Notes: a model not told the origin generated them from the letters alone. Shown: positions 27,498-37,667, numbered from the stretch's first letter. The stretch: DNA of 64,000 nt from Pseudoalteromonas sp. 3D05 (GCF_002723455.1 NZ_PDUS01000017.1:1-64000); one strand, 5' to 3'. Numbers and translations are program-made.

Positions 27498-27929
27498 ATG
27501 GCACTCGATTTAGCGACCTTTTTACCTTATAGATTAGCAAACCTAGCCAGTAAAATGAGTGAGGAGTTTGCGAATGTATATCAACAACAAAGCGACTTAA
27601 CTATTCCACAATGGCGTATTTTATTTAATTTAGCGCAGTTTGGGCAAAGCCATGCAAAAGCTTTGTGTGAGCAAGCAGCAATGGATAAATCAACTGTGTC
27701 ACGCGCTATCAAAGCATTAATAGATAAGCGTTATGTGTTGAGTTTAGAGAATCCACAAGACAAGCGAGCCAATCTACTGGCACTGAGTGATGAAGGTCAT
27801 AGTTTATATCAGCAACTGGCACCAGCTGCATTAGCGTGGGAGCAAGATTTATTAGCGTCATTAACGCAAGATGAGTATACGGTTTTGTTAAGTTGCTTAA
27901 ATAAATTACAGACAAAATTAGAGGCGTAA
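27498..27929 (+). CDS. MarR-family regulator, probably of hmgA-maiA
   Basis: At 143 residues this is normal for MarR. The winged helix shows L-T-I-P-Q-W-R-I-L, M-D-K-S-T-V-S-R-A-I-K-A-L and the wing P-Q-D-K-R-A-N-L-L. Such proteins release DNA when they bind an aromatic ligand. It is divergent from hmgA, so it most likely represses homogentisate breakdown until a pathway intermediate binds (inference). Confidence 0.9.
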   Translation: MALDLATFLPYRLANLASKMSEEFANVYQQQSDLTIPQWRILFNLAQFGQSHAKALCEQAAMDKSTVSRAIKALIDKRYVLSLENPQDKRANLLALSDEGHSLYQQLAPAALAWEQDLLASLTQDEYTVLLSCLNKLQTKLEA

Positions 27930-27935
27930 AACAAA

Positions 27936-27959
27936 AAAGCCCATCAAAAGATGGGCTTT
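27936..27959. terminator. Bidirectional terminator, marR/Oar-like receptor
   Basis: AAAGCCCATC and GATGGGCTTT pair around four A, with A-rich and T-rich sides, between convergent genes. Confidence 0.8.
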
Positions 27960-27992
27960 AGAATGCTTATTGTATCAAGCTAACTTGGAAAA

Positions 27993-30900
27993 TTAGAAAG
28001 TGTATTTAACACCAATACGCATTTCCCACAGTGAAGGTCTTGATTCAACGCTTGCGCCTGATGGGTCTTTAAACTCATTAAACACGTATTGTCCGTTTAC
28101 GATACTAGCGTCAACAGCACTTTGCATTGCACTGCCCGTTTTAAGTACGCCCCAGTCATCGTTTATCATGTTACCGATGTTTTTAATAACAAAGTATGCA
28201 GCGCCTTTTTGGCCTTCGCCAAAGCCCATAAACTCTTGCTCTACTTTGAAATCTAGCGTTACCCACCAGTCGCCATCGATGCTGTTACGGTTATTAATTT
28301 TACCGCGTGTTAGGCCTTCACTTTCAACCCATTCATTAAATGCTGCTTGGTCAAAGTCATCACCATAAACAACTTGGCTGTCGTCAAGTGTTGGAACATA
28401 AAGTAATTGGCGAGGTGCGTCGTTGAAGCCAAGTGAGTAGTTATCTTGGTTTTCAAATCCATACGAGTATGGGTTAGTTTGTTGTGCTTGACCAAATAAG
28501 TTGAACTTAGTCTCGTAGCCATCAAAAATTTCATGGTTGTACGATACGCTCATAGTAAAACGATGAGGGATTTCGTAGTTAGATGTTGCAAGGCCTGGGT
28601 TTTCTGAATCAGATACCGCAATACGATGGTAGTTAGAAAACGCAACCGAGCTGGTCATTGGGTGAACATCTTTTGCGATGGTATAAGCATATGAAAGTGC
28701 TAAATCAATACCGTTGTCAAAAGACTTGTTCATCGCTAATGATAAAACCTGTGAGTATGCATCGTCACCTTTTACATTAGTAAGAAGGAAGTCTGAACCA
28801 CCGTTGTAAATTGGGCGTCCGTCTGGTGCAACACCTGTTTGCTCGTAAGCTAGGTTTTTAACAATTGCTGAGTCTTGTTTATCAGTGTAAAGATAATCAA
28901 CGTTAAACACATAATCGTTTTCAGTGATGTATGTCGCACCTAAAGAGAACTTCCACTCTGAAGGGATTTCAAAGTCAGGATCTGTTACGTTAACATCTGC
29001 ATCCGCACCACCTTGGCCTACAGTGTCGTAAAGATCTTGTGGGATATCGTAACCAGGTTGGCCATTGCCATTAAATGCCACCGCGTCAGGACCTAGGATT
29101 TGCATACCACGTTGATTAATTTGGACATTACGAACACCATCGTTTGAATAGCTGTTTGAAATCCAAACATTTGGGTTACCGCCTGAGTACAAGCCAATAC
29201 CACCACGGAACTCTAATTCATCGCTGTAAATCCAGTTTACACCTAAGCGTGGTTGTAATAGATCAACACCGTCTAAGTTTTGACTGTTTGAAAAACCGTA
29301 GCGGTCTTCAAAATTTTGATTAAATGTTGGTACATCATCACTGGTATAAAAATCATAACGAAGACCGGCAACAATTGAAATGTCGTAATCAATTAGGTCA
29401 AACTTATCTTGGAAATATAACGTGTTTAATGCGTACTTGAATTCACCCGCTGCGTCATCTGGGTTATGGCTTGCTGCGTTACCGTAATAAACACGAGCAA
29501 TACCATCTTCAAAGTCCTGTATGGAGCTAAAACGGTACTCACCTTCATTATGTTGTACGAATAAGTTGAACACATCAAGCTCTTCACGCTCATAACCAAA
29601 CGATAGCTCATGATCTTCTAAGTAGTAGGTACCTGCAAGTTTAAGTGATAAATTATCGTATTTAAGTTTGTTAGCTTGGCGAGAGTCATCTGGGCCTAAG
29701 TAAACATTAACATTGCCGGTAAATACATTAAACTCACCAAAACCTGATGCAGCATCAAGTGAATTTTGGCGGTTATCAAGCTTTGAGTAGCCTACGCGCA
29801 CTTCAGTTGAAAAGTCATCTGTCCAATCTGAGTAGAACGATGTTACGTATGACTGAAGCTCCGCGCCACGCTCAAAAAAGTGGTTTGACAAAGATAAACG
29901 GCTTGACCCGCTATCAGATTGCGATAGTGAATAACCATCGTTATAGTTATAAACAAAGCTTGCACGGTGATCGTTATTGATGTTCCAATCAAGCTTGATT
30001 AAGATTTTTTCATCTTCAACAGGCATACTTGGTACCATAGTACCTGGATCGTAGTCATAAGTGTCGATTGAGATTTGTCTAATGCGATCTACCGTTGCTT
30101 GGTCAATACGACCATTTGCAAACGGGGCATAATCAAAAATTTGTGCGCCTTCAAGCTTTTCGTATGAAGTGAACAAGAATAACTTATCTTCAATTAGCGG
30201 AAGACCTACATTAAAGCCATAACGTTTTTCTGAGTAGTCACCTAAGTCTTGTTTTTCGCCTTCGATTGAATCGCCAGACATTGCATCATTGGTGTAGTCG
30301 TAGAAAAAACCACCTTTGATTTCATTTGTACCAGACTTAGTTACTGCGTTGATGTTACATGATGTGAAACCACCATATTGTACATCAAATGGTGCAAGCT
30401 CTACGGCTACTTGTGCGATTGAATCGAAAGAGAATGGCATTCTTTCAGTTGGATAACCGCTTGAGTTCAAACCGAAGTTATCGTTCATACGAACACCATC
30501 AACAGTTAAGCTATTGAAGCGTGGGTTACCACCACCACAGTTGATAGCGCCTGCGTTTGTCTCGTCGATATAGATACGTGGGTCGGCACGAACAATGTCT
30601 TTTAAGTCGCGGTTAATAGCAGGTTTGTTTTCTAAATCATCTAGTGAGAAATGAGAAGCAGGACCTGTACTGCCTGATTGTGAGCTGATAGGTGCACCAC
30701 TTACAACAATTTGTTCCATTTGTTGTGAACGCAGGGCCACAGAAATAGGGTAAGTTTGACCTAGTGTTAAATAGACGTCGTCTAGTTGCGCGTCTTCGTA
30801 AGTATCAGAATCTACGATTATTTTGTATGGGCCACCAACACGTAAACCCTTTGTAGAAAAGTTACCTTGTTCGTTTACCGTTGTTGTTTTTGTTGAACCA

Positions 30901-31070
30901 GAAGGTATATGAATAATAGTAATTTGCGTGCCTGAGGCAGGGTTACCATTAGGGCCTGTGATTTGACCTTTTACAGATGATGCAGTTTCATTTGCAAAAG
31001 CAGCACCACTTGCGCCAACACATGCTGCAATAGCAAGTGATAACGCAGTTTTGCGTAGTTGAATTTTCAT
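27993..31070 (-). CDS. Oar-like TonB-dependent receptor, first copy
   Basis: With the ATG at 31070 the protein has 1025 residues: signal peptide (1-26), a carboxypeptidase-like Ig domain (about 30-105, V-K-G-Q-I-T-G-P-N-G-N-P-A), then a plug with N-S-L-T-V-D-G and N-A-V-T-K-S-G-T-N-E and a barrel ending in F. This is the Oar architecture, named after a Myxococcus outer-membrane protein. It has two cysteines in the plug (A-I-N-C-G-G-G and F-T-S-C-N-I-N) that the neighbouring paralog lacks. GGGAA precedes the ATG. The receptor has no partner enzyme directly next to it and ends at a shared terminator. Confidence 0.9.
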   Translation of the reverse strand: MKIQLRKTALSLAIAACVGASGAAFANETASSVKGQITGPNGNPASGTQITIIHIPSGSTKTTTVNEQGNFSTKGLRVGGPYKIIVDSDTYEDAQLDDVYLTLGQTYPISVALRSQQMEQIVVSGAPISSQSGSTGPASHFSLDDLENKPAINRDLKDIVRADPRIYIDETNAGAINCGGGNPRFNSLTVDGVRMNDNFGLNSSGYPTERMPFSFDSIAQVAVELAPFDVQYGGFTSCNINAVTKSGTNEIKGGFFYDYTNDAMSGDSIEGEKQDLGDYSEKRYGFNVGLPLIEDKLFLFTSYEKLEGAQIFDYAPFANGRIDQATVDRIRQISIDTYDYDPGTMVPSMPVEDEKILIKLDWNINNDHRASFVYNYNDGYSLSQSDSGSSRLSLSNHFFERGAELQSYVTSFYSDWTDDFSTEVRVGYSKLDNRQNSLDAASGFGEFNVFTGNVNVYLGPDDSRQANKLKYDNLSLKLAGTYYLEDHELSFGYEREELDVFNLFVQHNEGEYRFSSIQDFEDGIARVYYGNAASHNPDDAAGEFKYALNTLYFQDKFDLIDYDISIVAGLRYDFYTSDDVPTFNQNFEDRYGFSNSQNLDGVDLLQPRLGVNWIYSDELEFRGGIGLYSGGNPNVWISNSYSNDGVRNVQINQRGMQILGPDAVAFNGNGQPGYDIPQDLYDTVGQGGADADVNVTDPDFEIPSEWKFSLGATYITENDYVFNVDYLYTDKQDSAIVKNLAYEQTGVAPDGRPIYNGGSDFLLTNVKGDDAYSQVLSLAMNKSFDNGIDLALSYAYTIAKDVHPMTSSVAFSNYHRIAVSDSENPGLATSNYEIPHRFTMSVSYNHEIFDGYETKFNLFGQAQQTNPYSYGFENQDNYSLGFNDAPRQLLYVPTLDDSQVVYGDDFDQAAFNEWVESEGLTRGKINNRNSIDGDWWVTLDFKVEQEFMGFGEGQKGAAYFVIKNIGNMINDDWGVLKTGSAMQSAVDASIVNGQYVFNEFKDPSGASVESRPSLWEMRIGVKYTF

Positions 31071-31300
31071 TATTAATTTCCCGTGTAAGGTATTATATTT
31101 TAGTAATTTTAAGTTGTAACATGCTTGGTTTGCTAAGCAATAAATTGTACCCATTCATTTTATTACAAATAGATTACATTGCACACAAATTTGTAATAAA
31201 AATAATGATAGGCGCTGAAATGAGTGCCTTAATCATGAAATACACTGTAATTTAGGTGTTTTTTATGACAGTAGTATGAAATCGATTATTTTAGATATAA

Positions 31301-31327
31301 AAAAACCCGCCAATAAAGCGGGTTTTT
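31301..31327 (-). terminator. Terminator of the second Oar-like receptor
   Basis: AAAAACCCGC and GCGGGTTTTT pair around seven bases; T-rich sequence follows on the minus strand, just after the receptor stop codon. Confidence 0.8.
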
Positions 31328-31350
31328 GATTATTCACTTACACAGTGGTA

Positions 31351-34300
31351 TTAGAACTTGTAGCTAATGCCAATTTTAGCTTGCCATGCAGATGATGACG
31401 TTGTGATTTGGCTGTAGTTACGAACATCAGCACCGTTATAACGGCTATCGATGATGTAGCGGCCTTGGTCATCTAAACCACCAAAGTCATACACAGCTTG
31501 GTCAGAGAAACCTAGGCGTTTTTCAACACCCCAATCGCTATTAAGCAAGTTTGCGAAGTTATCAACCATGAAGTAAACCTCACCGCTGTGGCCTTTAGCA
31601 AAACCAGGGATTTGTTGCTTGATGCTTACATCCATTGTGGTAACCCAAGGTTGAGTACCTGTGTTACGGTTTAGGATAGTGCCACGTTCAGAAATACCTG
31701 CGCGATTAAGTAGCGTTTCAAGTTCAGACCAGCTCATGCCTGATTCTTCCCAGTTTACATTAGCGTCATCAGCCCCTGTTGGGATATACGCTAAGTAAGC
31801 AGAGCTTGAGTTAAAATCACGTGAGTCACCTAAATCACCATCTCGGAACATACCCATAGTGTAACTAAATGGACGACCTGAACGACGCTCAAAGTACATG
31901 TTGAACTTAGTTGCATAACCTGCGAAAAACTCAGTGTTGTAGCTCACGTTGATTTTAAAGCTGTGCTCAACTTCATATGAACCACGGTGCGCTAAATCTT
32001 GGTTACGGTTTTGCGTAATGTTGTACTGGTAGTTACTTTGTGCACGCGATGAAGAACCTGATGCTGCTTCAGTGATATCTTGGTGCGCATAGCTTGTTGA
32101 AATATAAAGACCGTTGTCCCACTCTTTTGCAAGAGCTGTTGAGAATACAACTGAACGGCCATCTTCAGACGAGTTGGTCATCGCAATATCAAAGTTATCT
32201 TGTAAATCGCCAGTGTAGATACTCTCTTGAATTAAACGATCACCATCAGCAGCTGTGCCAACAGGACGAATGGCTGTGTTGTGCCAAACCGCTTCATTTT
32301 CTTTAACATGGTAAGCAATTTCTGCCTGCCATTTAAAGCCGTTGCCTAGTAATGCTGAATCAAAATCGTATTCAAAGCCTATTTGCGAACGAATGCTTGA
32401 AGGTAATTCAAAGTTTGGATCAACATAGTTCGTGCTACCTGCACCTTGAACTAACGTGTTTTTGATTTCATCTGGTACAACGGTAATGTCTGCAGGGTTA
32501 GCCGCATAGTATTCGTCGATAGCGCTTTGTGGTGCTGCAACGAATGTAATACCGTCATTTTGGTATGAATTGTTATACCATACGTTTGGAATACCACCTT
32601 GGAAACGACCAATACCACCATTGATAGTAAGGGCTTCGGTTGCATAATACTTAAAGCCAACACGTGGTAAAATAATATCTAAGCCATCTAGGTTTTCTTG
32701 GTTAGTAAAGCCATAGGTGCTCGCAAAGTTTTCATTCAGCGTTGGTTTGTCATCTGACGCTAAACGCTCATAACGAATACCTGCTGATAATTCTAAATCG
32801 TCGCCAATGTAGAAAGTATCTTCAATATATAGCGCTAATTGACTGCGAGTTGCATCGTATGCTGTATCTGCTGGGTTATTTGTGTACGCATTGCTGTAAG
32901 AGAAGTCATACGTATCTCTAAAGTTACCTACTTCACGGTTTGCAAATCCGTCAAACGTATCGAACTCCCACGAGCCTAGTGAGTTTGCGGCGAATAGATT
33001 GTAAAGGTTAAGTGACTCGTAACGCGCACCAAAGCTAAGCTCATGCTCATCTAAAAGGTAGGTTGCGTCAAGCGTTAAGGTAAGGGTTTCAGTTGCAGAA
33101 GAGTTTGCATGGCGGAATTCGTCAGTACCAAACTGGAATGCAGGCCCACGGAAGCGCTCTTCAACTTTTACACTACCGATGTTTGAATTTGTAATGCTGT
33201 CAGAAGTAACATCTTTGTATGCAATACCGATTTCAGTAGAGAAGTCTTCATTCCAATCAGAGTAAAGCTTGGATGAGAAGTTATTAAACTTAGTTGCATA
33301 GGTGTAACGTGATGATGCTAAATCAACCGTACTACCGCCTGTGCCAAAATTACGCTCATCTTGGTCATCTTGCCACTGGTAAGTAAAGTCTAAACGGTGG
33401 TCATCATTAACGTTCCAGCTTAGTTTAACCAATAAAGATTCATTGCTATCTTCAGGGTCACCACCTAATGAGTCTTGCATGCCGTAAACTGAATCTAGAA
33501 TTGAGATAAACTGGTTAAAGCTTTCTTCAGATACATCGTATTCGTTGGTCGCGCCTGAATCTTCAAAACCGTAATCTAGGTCAAGCTCGCTCTTCCAGCT
33601 GTTGTAGTTTACAAAATAAAATAGTTTATCTTCAATTAGCGGGCCGCCAATATTAAAGCCAAAACGCTCTTCTGTTTGGTTTGGTGATACTTTGTTAACT
33701 TCATAGGTGCGGTGGCCATCTTTATCTAATACAGGGCTGCCATCAGCTGTAATTTGTGAAATGCTGTCCACATCACCGGCGATATCAGGTGTTGATGTTT
33801 CGTAAAAACCAGAAAACTTAAACTCGTTAGTACCTGACTTTGTTACGGCGTTGATTGTGCCGCCACCAAAGTTGCCTTTAGATGCAGAGAAAGGAGAAAC
33901 ATCTACAGAAATTTGTTCGATCGCATCAAGTGCTACAGGAGGTTGCGCAGTTGGGTAACCACCATAGTTAAGACCGAAGTCATCGTTTTGGCCAATGCCA
34001 TCAACTGTTAAGCTATTTGAACGCGGGTTGCTACCAGCAAATGTTAGTTCGCCATTACCGTTGATGCTTGCAAGTGGGTTTAAACGGGCAACATCTTTAA
34101 TATCGCGATTAAAGCTTGGCATATTATCGATGGTGTCTTCACCGAATACGCTGCTAGAACCACCTGACTGTTGTACAATTTTATAGCCAGATACTTCGAT
34201 CTTTTCCATGCTTAACGGTGCTAACTGTGACGATAAACGATATGTATCACCTAGCTCTAAATAAATGTTATCCAACGTTGTGTCGTTAAACGTGTCTGAA

Positions 34301-34557
34301 TCTACAACAACCGTGTAAGGACCGCCTACGCGAAGACCATTTGCGATAAACGTACCACTTTCGTTAGTCGTTAATTCACTCACAGTACCTGTTGGTTGGT
34401 GGATAACTTTAATTTTAACATTGGCAGCGGCAGCGCCAGAAGGCGTAGTAATTTTACCGCGCATTGCTGATGATGTATCTGCTGCCATAGCACTCGTTGA
34501 AACACCTAAAGCGAGTATTACCGCTCCAGTTAATTTCGAAAGACGAAGCTTGTTCAT
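31351..34557 (-). CDS. Oar-like TonB-dependent receptor, second copy
   Basis: A 1068-residue receptor with a signal peptide (1-25, S-A-M-A-A-D), an N-terminal Ig-like domain (M-R-G-K-I-T-T-P-S-G-A-A-A), a plug containing N-S-L-T-V-D-G-I-G and T-I-N-A-V-T-K-S-G-T-N-E-F, and a barrel ending in Y-K-F. It is a paralog of the 27993-31070 receptor, with which it shares a T-T/S-x-G-L-R-V-G-G-P-Y block, but it lacks that copy's cysteine pair. It starts 39 bases after the S1/P1 nuclease gene on the same strand, so the two are likely one operon. GGGAATC precedes the ATG at 34557. Confidence 0.9.
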   Translation of the reverse strand: MNKLRLSKLTGAVILALGVSTSAMAADTSSAMRGKITTPSGAAAANVKIKVIHQPTGTVSELTTNESGTFIANGLRVGGPYTVVVDSDTFNDTTLDNIYLELGDTYRLSSQLAPLSMEKIEVSGYKIVQQSGGSSSVFGEDTIDNMPSFNRDIKDVARLNPLASINGNGELTFAGSNPRSNSLTVDGIGQNDDFGLNYGGYPTAQPPVALDAIEQISVDVSPFSASKGNFGGGTINAVTKSGTNEFKFSGFYETSTPDIAGDVDSISQITADGSPVLDKDGHRTYEVNKVSPNQTEERFGFNIGGPLIEDKLFYFVNYNSWKSELDLDYGFEDSGATNEYDVSEESFNQFISILDSVYGMQDSLGGDPEDSNESLLVKLSWNVNDDHRLDFTYQWQDDQDERNFGTGGSTVDLASSRYTYATKFNNFSSKLYSDWNEDFSTEIGIAYKDVTSDSITNSNIGSVKVEERFRGPAFQFGTDEFRHANSSATETLTLTLDATYLLDEHELSFGARYESLNLYNLFAANSLGSWEFDTFDGFANREVGNFRDTYDFSYSNAYTNNPADTAYDATRSQLALYIEDTFYIGDDLELSAGIRYERLASDDKPTLNENFASTYGFTNQENLDGLDIILPRVGFKYYATEALTINGGIGRFQGGIPNVWYNNSYQNDGITFVAAPQSAIDEYYAANPADITVVPDEIKNTLVQGAGSTNYVDPNFELPSSIRSQIGFEYDFDSALLGNGFKWQAEIAYHVKENEAVWHNTAIRPVGTAADGDRLIQESIYTGDLQDNFDIAMTNSSEDGRSVVFSTALAKEWDNGLYISTSYAHQDITEAASGSSSRAQSNYQYNITQNRNQDLAHRGSYEVEHSFKINVSYNTEFFAGYATKFNMYFERRSGRPFSYTMGMFRDGDLGDSRDFNSSSAYLAYIPTGADDANVNWEESGMSWSELETLLNRAGISERGTILNRNTGTQPWVTTMDVSIKQQIPGFAKGHSGEVYFMVDNFANLLNSDWGVEKRLGFSDQAVYDFGGLDDQGRYIIDSRYNGADVRNYSQITTSSSAWQAKIGISYKF

Positions 34558-34596
34558 TTTGTTGATTCCCGTGTAATAGGTTATTTAAGGTTTTTA

Positions 34597-35457
34597 CTAA
34601 TTGATGTTAGATGGCATCTTAAGTGCCTTGTCTAACGGTTTTGCTGAGCTATCGAACAAAGTATTCAATAACCCTGCGAGTCTGATACCGGCTTGAAGTA
34701 AGCGTGTTTTAACAATCGGAACATTGTTGTAAATGTAGCTATAACTAACTTTATCGTTTTCTAATTTGTATAAGTTAGTGGCTAAGTTATGTGATTCGGT
34801 TAACCATTGCTCAGGTGAGCTTGCAAGGTACTCAGCTTTTATTTCAGCATTATGAATGTCGATAAATTGTGCAAACTCAGTGAACGATAAGTTTTCGCTC
34901 TCAACTAATTTGGTATCCCACAGTGAATGCAGGTTGGTGTTTTCACCAAAGAAGGTTACTTTAATGCGGTTACCGCCTCTATCTTCGGCACGGCCAGCGT
35001 GAAATGGTTGGTGTGCATCACCCACTAAGTGAACAAGAAACCGCAGGCTAAAACGTTTAGCGTCCACAGTACTTTTTTCGTTCTTAAGCGTCTCAATAGC
35101 AAAGTACATTCCTTCAAGAATATTTTTTACGTTATCTTTATTTAATTGATGAGAATGGTCGTGAGAAAACTGTGAAGAATTAGTAGGGGAGTTAATATAG
35201 TGCCAGCGAGAGGATTTCTTTTGCCAAAACTCGCTTGGGTTCGAACGCATTTCATCAGCCCAAGTAGATATTTGTGCAAGGCTTTCACCTTCTAATAGTT
35301 TGCTAAGTGATGAGCGGGTGGTATCGGTTATGTGGTTATCGGCAACCTGGCCAACAATTCTGTGGCCATTTTGACCCCAAGCGAGCGCATTTTGGGATGT
35401 AAAAAGAAAGCTAATAGCTAAAAAACAACTGAGACCACTAATCCGATTGCTTAACAT
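34597..35457 (-). CDS. Secreted S1/P1-type nuclease
   Basis: A 286-residue protein with a signal peptide (1-26, N-A-L-A) whose cut exposes W-G-Q-N-G-H, the N-terminal Trp/His zinc ligands of S1/P1 nucleases. More ligands follow in H-L-V-G-D-A-H-Q-P-F-H, D-R-G-G-N and L-H-S-L-W-D. The trinuclear zinc enzyme cuts single-stranded DNA and RNA outside the inner membrane and can remove 3' phosphates. It precedes the Oar-like receptor in the same direction, and ushA lies a little further off, which suggests recovery of nucleotides from outside nucleic acid (inference). Confidence 0.9.
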   Translation of the reverse strand: MLSNRISGLSCFLAISFLFTSQNALAWGQNGHRIVGQVADNHITDTTRSSLSKLLEGESLAQISTWADEMRSNPSEFWQKKSSRWHYINSPTNSSQFSHDHSHQLNKDNVKNILEGMYFAIETLKNEKSTVDAKRFSLRFLVHLVGDAHQPFHAGRAEDRGGNRIKVTFFGENTNLHSLWDTKLVESENLSFTEFAQFIDIHNAEIKAEYLASSPEQWLTESHNLATNLYKLENDKVSYSYIYNNVPIVKTRLLQAGIRLAGLLNTLFDSSAKPLDKALKMPSNIN

Positions 35458-35677
35458 TTGTATTTTCCTAAAAATAAATTAACTGCGTACTGAACTATTC
35501 TTAGAGGTCAATTGTCCTGATTTTTAGTGGAATAGGAAGGACTCAACAAGATTCATAATTTCTTGTTCATAAACTATATTTATCAATGGGTTATTTGTTT
35601 TGAGTAAAATTACCTATTGTAATGAGTAATTAAAATTGTTCAAATGGTGATATATTCGCTTTTGGATTGTTGAAGAT

Positions 35678-36571
35678 TTGAAAATTAAGCAGCAGATATT
35701 ATCTCACTCTACATTTGTTACAGTTTTACTACTGTTTTTTGTGATGCTTTGGTTTACCACTCAATTGATTGTGGCTACTGAATCGAAAACGCTGAAGCCT
35801 TTAATAGAAACATCGAGCCGTTGTTTTACATCTGCGTCGCAAAACAAAGAGCAATTAATTATCTATGCAACGTCACAAAAAGTAGCTAAATCAATTATTA
35901 ATAGTTTGTGCGAAGATACTGTTGTAACAAAGCAATACGGTGAAGTACGAGGTTTTTGGGGTTATCGTACTGCTGACAGTATTGAGTTTGTGGGTAAAGG
36001 AATTGCTGATCTGATATTAGCGAAAAACAATATTATGTCTGCGTTTAAGGCAGAATCTACGTATAACTACCAACCAATTGTAGGTTTTCCAAGCTATACC
36101 GCATTTTTTATATCAGCAAAAGAAAAGCCTAAAATTGAAAAACAGTATTTTTTAGATAAGCGAATTGGCTTACTAGATTATCCAACCAGCCGCTCAGGTC
36201 ATATTTTACCAAAACAAACCTTTAAAGAGTTAGGTATCAACTTAGAAAATTTAGACGTAACCTACGCAAGCTCCCACAGTGAGCTTAGGGAGTTACTCGC
36301 AAACGGTGAGGTAGATATTATAGCCTCATTTTGGAAAAATACAGATCAACAAAGCTTTTCAAAAAACTATATTACGCCTATCAGTAATAATATTATTGGC
36401 ACACGCTGGTATTTAAAAATGCAACACGAAAATACTGACTTGCTATGTGCTATTCAAATAAATTTACTAGCGTTATCACAATCACAAACGTCTACTTACT
36501 TCAATCATGTTGAGCCCTATTGGCAATGCAGCGATTCAGGCGCTGTTTTCTTAGGAGAGGGTGATGATTAA
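35678..36571 (+). CDS. PhnD-like periplasmic binding protein, membrane-anchored
   Basis: A 297-residue protein with one N-terminal hydrophobic stretch (about 10-30) and then a PhnD/SsuA-like binding fold: Y-A-T-S-Q, G-K-G-I-A-D-L-I-L-A, L-D-Y-P-T-S-R-S-G-H, F-K-E-L-G-I-N, L-A-N-G-E-V-D-I-I-A-S. The anchor has no lipobox and could be an uncleaved signal. The start is a TTG at 35678 with GAAGA upstream, as no ATG is available before the anchor. The next gene overlaps it by eight bases. No ABC permease is nearby, so it probably senses a ligand rather than feeds a transporter (inference). Confidence 0.65.
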   Translation: MKIKQQILSHSTFVTVLLLFFVMLWFTTQLIVATESKTLKPLIETSSRCFTSASQNKEQLIIYATSQKVAKSIINSLCEDTVVTKQYGEVRGFWGYRTADSIEFVGKGIADLILAKNNIMSAFKAESTYNYQPIVGFPSYTAFFISAKEKPKIEKQYFLDKRIGLLDYPTSRSGHILPKQTFKELGINLENLDVTYASSHSELRELLANGEVDIIASFWKNTDQQSFSKNYITPISNNIIGTRWYLKMQHENTDLLCAIQINLLALSQSQTSTYFNHVEPYWQCSDSGAVFLGEGDD

Positions 36572-37511
36572 TAAATTTTGCCAAGTGGTTATAGTACTTG
36601 TTTTTATATTTTCTATAGTGATTTTTAAAGCTGCGGGTTATCTGCAACAACAACACAATATTGAGAATGTTATTACCCAAGCAGAAAAGCGTATAGCGCT
36701 TGATATACCTCGCTTAGATTTATCGAATACGTTTTTAAAACATTCGGGCAATAGTGCAGCAATCAAAGGCTACCTCAGGCGATTGAATAAGGCGCTAGAA
36801 AGTGACGCTGTGACTGTGGAGGCCATTGGTGAGACTAAAATAGAAGCTGCAGACTTAAGCAGTAAGTCGGTAATTGTTCGCCAACTTGCAACCAGTGATA
36901 GTAGTGTTGCAGTCACGTTTCGAATTAACCATACATTTTGGCAGCTAGGTGATTTAGCAAGTGCTTTAATTTTGGCTTTGTTTGCTTTAGCTTTTGGTTA
37001 TTGGGCTGGGAGTATTAAACGCTCCAAAGCGGGTGCTATTAGGGCACGCAAGCAAGCAGATGAAACCCAAGCACCAGAGCCGTTTAAATTGGTTGTAGAT
37101 CTTAATACTAAAACGTTGGGCAGTACGCATGATGCAGCATTAAATGTATCATTAGCTAATAAACCATTATGTTTTTACTTAGCACTGATTGAATTTTGCA
37201 GCGAGCAGCCAGATACCATTTTAAATCAAAATAAAAATGTGCCAGATGAGTTGATAGACATTGCAAACAAATATTTTTACCGACTAATAGAGCTCGGACA
37301 CACGATTCGTAAACGGCCCAACTTTTCCAACAGTTTGGAAAAAACACTCAGTGAAATTCGTGCTGCATTAGATGAAGTGTTAGTTGAATACCCAGAATTA
37401 AAAGAGATTTATTACCCGCCGAAAGCGCATGGCGAAGGCTCTCGTTCGCGCCTGCACAGTTATGGTTTAAACCAAATTAGCAATGAGTGTATTGAAGTGA
37501 TTGGTAAGTAA
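36564..37511 (+). CDS. Bitopic membrane protein of unknown function, possible signalling partner
   Basis: I do not recognise this 315-residue protein. It has an N-terminal helix (about 8-25), a periplasmic region of about 100 residues, a second helix (about 130-150; A-S-A-L-I-L-A-L-F-A-L-A), and a cytosolic part ending near R-A-A-L-D-E-V-L. The cytosolic domain (about 180-315) has L-N-V-S-L-A-N-K-P-L-C-F-Y-L-A-L-I-E and Y-F-Y-R-L-I-E-L-G-H-T-I-R-K-R, with the look of a compact helical, possibly DNA-binding or signalling module. AGGAG at 36553-36557 supports the ATG at 36564. It overlaps the PhnD-like gene by eight bases, so the two are a translational unit. Confidence 0.5.
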   Translation: MINKFCQVVIVLVFIFSIVIFKAAGYLQQQHNIENVITQAEKRIALDIPRLDLSNTFLKHSGNSAAIKGYLRRLNKALESDAVTVEAIGETKIEAADLSSKSVIVRQLATSDSSVAVTFRINHTFWQLGDLASALILALFALAFGYWAGSIKRSKAGAIRARKQADETQAPEPFKLVVDLNTKTLGSTHDAALNVSLANKPLCFYLALIEFCSEQPDTILNQNKNVPDELIDIANKYFYRLIELGHTIRKRPNFSNSLEKTLSEIRAALDEVLVEYPELKEIYYPPKAHGEGSRSRLHSYGLNQISNECIEVIGK

Positions 37512-37611
37512 CTGGGCAAACATTTAACACGAGTAGGTTTAACGCTTATTTTGCGTAATACCATGCAATGTAAGATTAAATAGTCTTGAGCCTACACATA
37601 ACAATGCCACT

Positions 37612-37644
37612 ACAGCACTGAGGTCAATTGTTCCTCAGTGCTGT
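37612..37644. terminator. 12-bp perfect hairpin between convergent genes
   Basis: ACAGCACTGAGG (37612-37623) pairs with CCTCAGTGCTGT (37633-37644) around nine bases. No strong T run follows on either side. Confidence 0.5.
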
Positions 37645-37667
37645 AAGTTGTTTGCTAAAGGTTATTT

